Part shown: one piece after another, positions 61,906 to 64,000 of the stretch
Layout: each line of letters opens with the position of its first letter
How positions within the stretch are numbered: position 1 is the stretch's first letter
Source of the DNA: CAVWCW01 sp963753615
GTDB lineage: Bacteria; Pseudomonadota; Gammaproteobacteria; Chromatiales; Chromatiaceae
Reading direction: 5' to 3'
Assembly (NCBI GenBank): GCA_963753615.1
Contig: CAVWCW010000021.1
Coordinates: forward strand, 136,252-200,251
DNA length: 64,000 nt
The notes under the pieces: model-generated
What the model saw: the letters and a program-made list of their open reading frames with translations, nothing else
Told to the model about the DNA's origin: nothing
Database searches by the model: none
Translations under genes and position numbers: made by a program

Positions 61906-63568
61906 CCTGCCAGTTGCATAAATTATCTCCTCGAGAGCGTTTTCGCTCTATAAAAAGCGTATTTTCGGGACAAAACGGCGTGTGGCTTAAGTTCACTCCC
62001 GGTGAGGTTAAGCCACATAGGAGAAAGACGCCGAGGTTCCTGGAAGCGCATTGCGTTACGTGTGAAAAGACGGCCCAGCAAACATAAAAAGTGGTCTCCA
62101 GATTGGTACAATAATCGTCGACCAAAACGACATACCAATCGAGACGGAGACCACTGACATGAAACATAGCAAGGCAGATGTTCGAGGTAAAGCCAGGACC
62201 GCTTTGGAGGTTCGGTTCGAACCGCAGAACCTGACTTCGTACTCAGGCCTGATCCTCTTTCAACACTTCTTCTCGCTGATCGGTATCAAGGAGCGGCTGT
62301 GGGGCTGTTTTCGCCACTTGAAGGTAAGCCCGATTTACAGCCACCACGTGATCATGATGCTGTTGGTCGTGCATCTGATCATTGGTCACCGGAGGCTACG
62401 GGATGTTGATTACTATCGCGATGACGAAATGCTCAAGCGGCTGCTTGGCCTTAAGCGTTTGCCGGATGTGTCCACCATTAGCCGCTCGCTCCGTAGCGCC
62501 GATGAGGTAAGCATCGAGAAAGTCCGGAGTGAATCGAGAAACCTGGTCATTGAACGCTTGTCGGCCGAGGGGCTTTCGCGGGTGACGCTTGACTCCGACG
62601 GTTCCGTGTTGAGCACAGGACGCCACGCCGAAGGAACGGCGGTGGGTTTCAACAAGAAAAAGAAGGGTGCTCGCAGTTACTACCCGCTGTTTTGTACCGT
62701 TGCGCAGACAGACCAGGTTCTCGATATTCTCCACCGCTCCGGTAATGTCCACGACTCCAATGGGGCCGATGCTTTCATCGGCCAGTGTCTGCAGAGCGTG
62801 CGCTCGGCGCTGCCTCGGATCAAAGCCGAGACGCGTATCGACAGCGCGTTTTTCAACGAGACCATCGCTGAGCAACTTCATGAAGCGAGGGTCGAATTCA
62901 CCATCTCGGTTCCCTTCGAACGTTTCATCGAACTCAAAGGGAAGATCGAGGGCAGGAAACGATGGCGTCGGTTGAACAGCGAGCTCAGCTTCTTCGAGAC
63001 CCACTGGAAGCCCAAGTCCTGGACCGCGCCATACCGCTTTGTGTTCATCCGCAAACAGGTTCGGTGTCAGGACAAAGCGCCGGTTCAGCTCGATCTGTTC
63101 AAGCCCACCGAATATGGATACGAATTCAAGGTCATCGTGACCAATAAGTGCAGCAGCCCGCGCAAGGTCGTTGCATTCCACGAGGGCCGTGGATCGCAAG
63201 AGGGATCTTTGCCGAACTCAAGTCGCATTGCCGATGGATTACGTACCCGTGACCACGCGTGTCGGCAATCAACTGTATATGTTCGCCGGCATTCTCGCGC
63301 ACAACCTCACCCGAGAATTACAGATTCAGGTGGCTCCCCGTGCTCGTGGAACCACGGCCAAACGTGCCGCGCTTTGGGGTTCCGCGAGATCGAAACACTT
63401 CGCCGGACCCTTATCCAACGCGCCGGACGCATTATTCGTCCTGCCGGCAAATTGATCCTGTCCATGAAAAGCAACGAAAAGCTGGAAAACGAGCTGTTGC
63501 ATTCCCTCGGACTGCTCAAGGCTCTCGGCGCCTGACTCCCAGATCGCGAATTTATGCAACAATCGGGG
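61906..63568 (+). mobile_element. IS1380-family insertion sequence
   Basis: The element carries one transposase gene. Its ends match imperfectly as inverted repeats, best in GTTGCATAAATT (left 61913-61924; the right copy is inverted at about 63549-63560). A 10-bp perfect hairpin TGTGGCTTAA / TTAAGCCACA (61981-62017) precedes the gene. The flanks are near-identical 15-mers (TATCTATTC[A/G]GTAAA at 61891 and 63569). At ~1.66 kb it fits the family size. Confidence 0.7.
62159..63535 (+). CDS. IS1380-type transposase, locally out of frame
   Basis: 458 codons from ATG 62159. The DDE-type transposase is recognisable from SRVTLDSDGSVLSTGRH through IDSAFFNETIAEQLHEA and at the end (REIETLRRTLIQRAGR). 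Between about 63208 and 63380 the frame is wrong; the expected residues (MDYVPVTTRVGNQLYMFAG) are in the +1/+2 frames. Three one-base deletions (near 63208, 63232 and 63380) add up to one codon, so the frame is regained. As written, the product would be inactive. Confidence 0.75.
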   Translation: MKHSKADVRGKARTALEVRFEPQNLTSYSGLILFQHFFSLIGIKERLWGCFRHLKVSPIYSHHVIMMLLVVHLIIGHRRLRDVDYYRDDEMLKRLLGLKRLPDVSTISRSLRSADEVSIEKVRSESRNLVIERLSAEGLSRVTLDSDGSVLSTGRHAEGTAVGFNKKKKGARSYYPLFCTVAQTDQVLDILHRSGNVHDSNGADAFIGQCLQSVRSALPRIKAETRIDSAFFNETIAEQLHEARVEFTISVPFERFIELKGKIEGRKRWRRLNSELSFFETHWKPKSWTAPYRFVFIRKQVRCQDKAPVQLDLFKPTEYGYEFKVIVTNKCSSPRKVVAFHEGRGSQEGSLPNSSRIADGLRTRDHACRQSTVYVRRHSRAQPHPRITDSGGSPCSWNHGQTCRALGFREIETLRRTLIQRAGRIIRPAGKLILSMKSNEKLENELLHSLGLLKALGA

Positions 63569-63828
63569 TATCTATTCGGTAAATAAGCTGGAAAAAGTAC
63601 TTGACAAGGTTTTCGCGGATTTTTTCTGGTTTCAGCAGTCTACGCCTGGTCGGCATGATGTATGCGCTGGGAGGCTCTATGAAGGCCGTGGAGAGGGTTT
63701 GATTGGTGAGGCGATCTGGGGCTGAGAACATTAGTTTGGTCGCCCCAGATACGCGCACAAGGCGCAAAAATTGGTTCTGAAAACCCGTGCGATAATGAAC
63801 TCGTTGGAGATCCTACGGGTGCAGGCAC

Positions 63829-64000
63829 TTGAAGATAGAAGACATTGACGTTGATTCGGCAATCAACTCGGTCAAAGAACGGCTCAAGGAAGAGAGTGAT
63901 CTATCGCCTGCGCTGCGCTCGGCATTGGAAGTCTTGCTCCTCCTGGTGACCCTGCTGCTCAACCGCATGACCCTCGACAGCAGCAACAGCAGCAGCGATA
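63829..64000 (+). CDS. Start of an IS66-like transposase, cut by the window end
   Basis: TTG 63829 begins KIEDIDVDSAINSVKERL, followed by SPALRSALEVLLLL and TLDSSNSSSD. This acidic start with an Asn/Ser-rich stretch is typical of the N-terminal region of IS66-type transposases. The catalytic part lies outside the window, so the family call is tentative. The 245 bp before it may contain the element's left end. Confidence 0.55.
   Translation, partial: MKIEDIDVDSAINSVKERLKEESDLSPALRSALEVLLLLVTLLLNRMTLDSSNSSSD

Overview
The window is GC-rich, densely coding DNA from a gammaproteobacterium. The support is cmoA/cmoB, truC, gluQ, dksA, queC, rimK, a four-gene Mla-type lipid transporter and a PhoPQ-like two-component pair. 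A CbbY-type phosphatase would fit an autotroph or purple-sulfur-bacterium relative, but the genus cannot be fixed from sequence alone. No tRNA, rRNA or CRISPR array was seen.

1-7.9 kb is core envelope and ion biology: a glutamate-receptor-like channel (cut by the window edge), RimK, a class-A beta-lactamase-fold protein, a large MscS channel, a CorA-like transporter and a CNNM (DUF21) protein. 7.9-10.1 kb is a small graveyard of defence genes: a decayed hsdM C-terminus, a NERD-domain membrane protein, and a MntA/HepT toxin-antitoxin pair whose antitoxin is frameshifted. 10.2-26.4 kb returns to core genes: an alcohol dehydrogenase, the cmoAB operon, a DsbA-like thioredoxin, a histidine phosphatase, TruC, a truncated hemoglobin, the mlaEFD-pqiC operon, GluQ, DksA, CbbY, an aminotransferase, and a response regulator with its histidine kinase. 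26.6-36 kb holds exported proteins: a DUF2202 ferritin-like protein, a secreted caspase/legumain-like peptidase, a rhodanese, a lipoprotein, a META-cupin-TlpA operon, and a small exported protein with a repeated Tyr-Gly-Phe-Gly-Asn-Pro motif. 36.7-43.2 kb has a phospholipid operon (CdsA, PlsC-like, CDP-alcohol phosphotransferase), two tandem lipoprotein alpha/beta hydrolases, then queC and queE.

43.4-61.6 kb is the most interesting part: an accessory island rich in effector-type domains. It contains a TIR-SLOG protein, a TIR-transmembrane protein with two exported partners, two DUF2235 hydrolases (one with a PA-IL-like lectin tail), a nucleoside-hydrolase-like protein, a tight caspase / unknown / metallo-beta-lactamase / patatin operon, and a TPR protein. 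Relics of a further TIR gene and of a trypco2-like gene lie between them. A C-terminal domain of one DUF2235 protein recurs as a stand-alone gene beside the TIR-SLOG gene. I infer a conflict, immunity or cell-suicide island whose best candidate for a new system is the caspase operon at 54.7-59.8 kb. The island is followed by an IS1380-type element and the start of an IS66-like transposase.

Two cautions apply. At least twelve single-base indels break or shift otherwise well-conserved genes (including queE and the transposase), many in short homopolymers, so part of the apparent decay may be consensus error. Three families of short intergenic repeats are scattered through the window, and two of them abut damaged gene starts.
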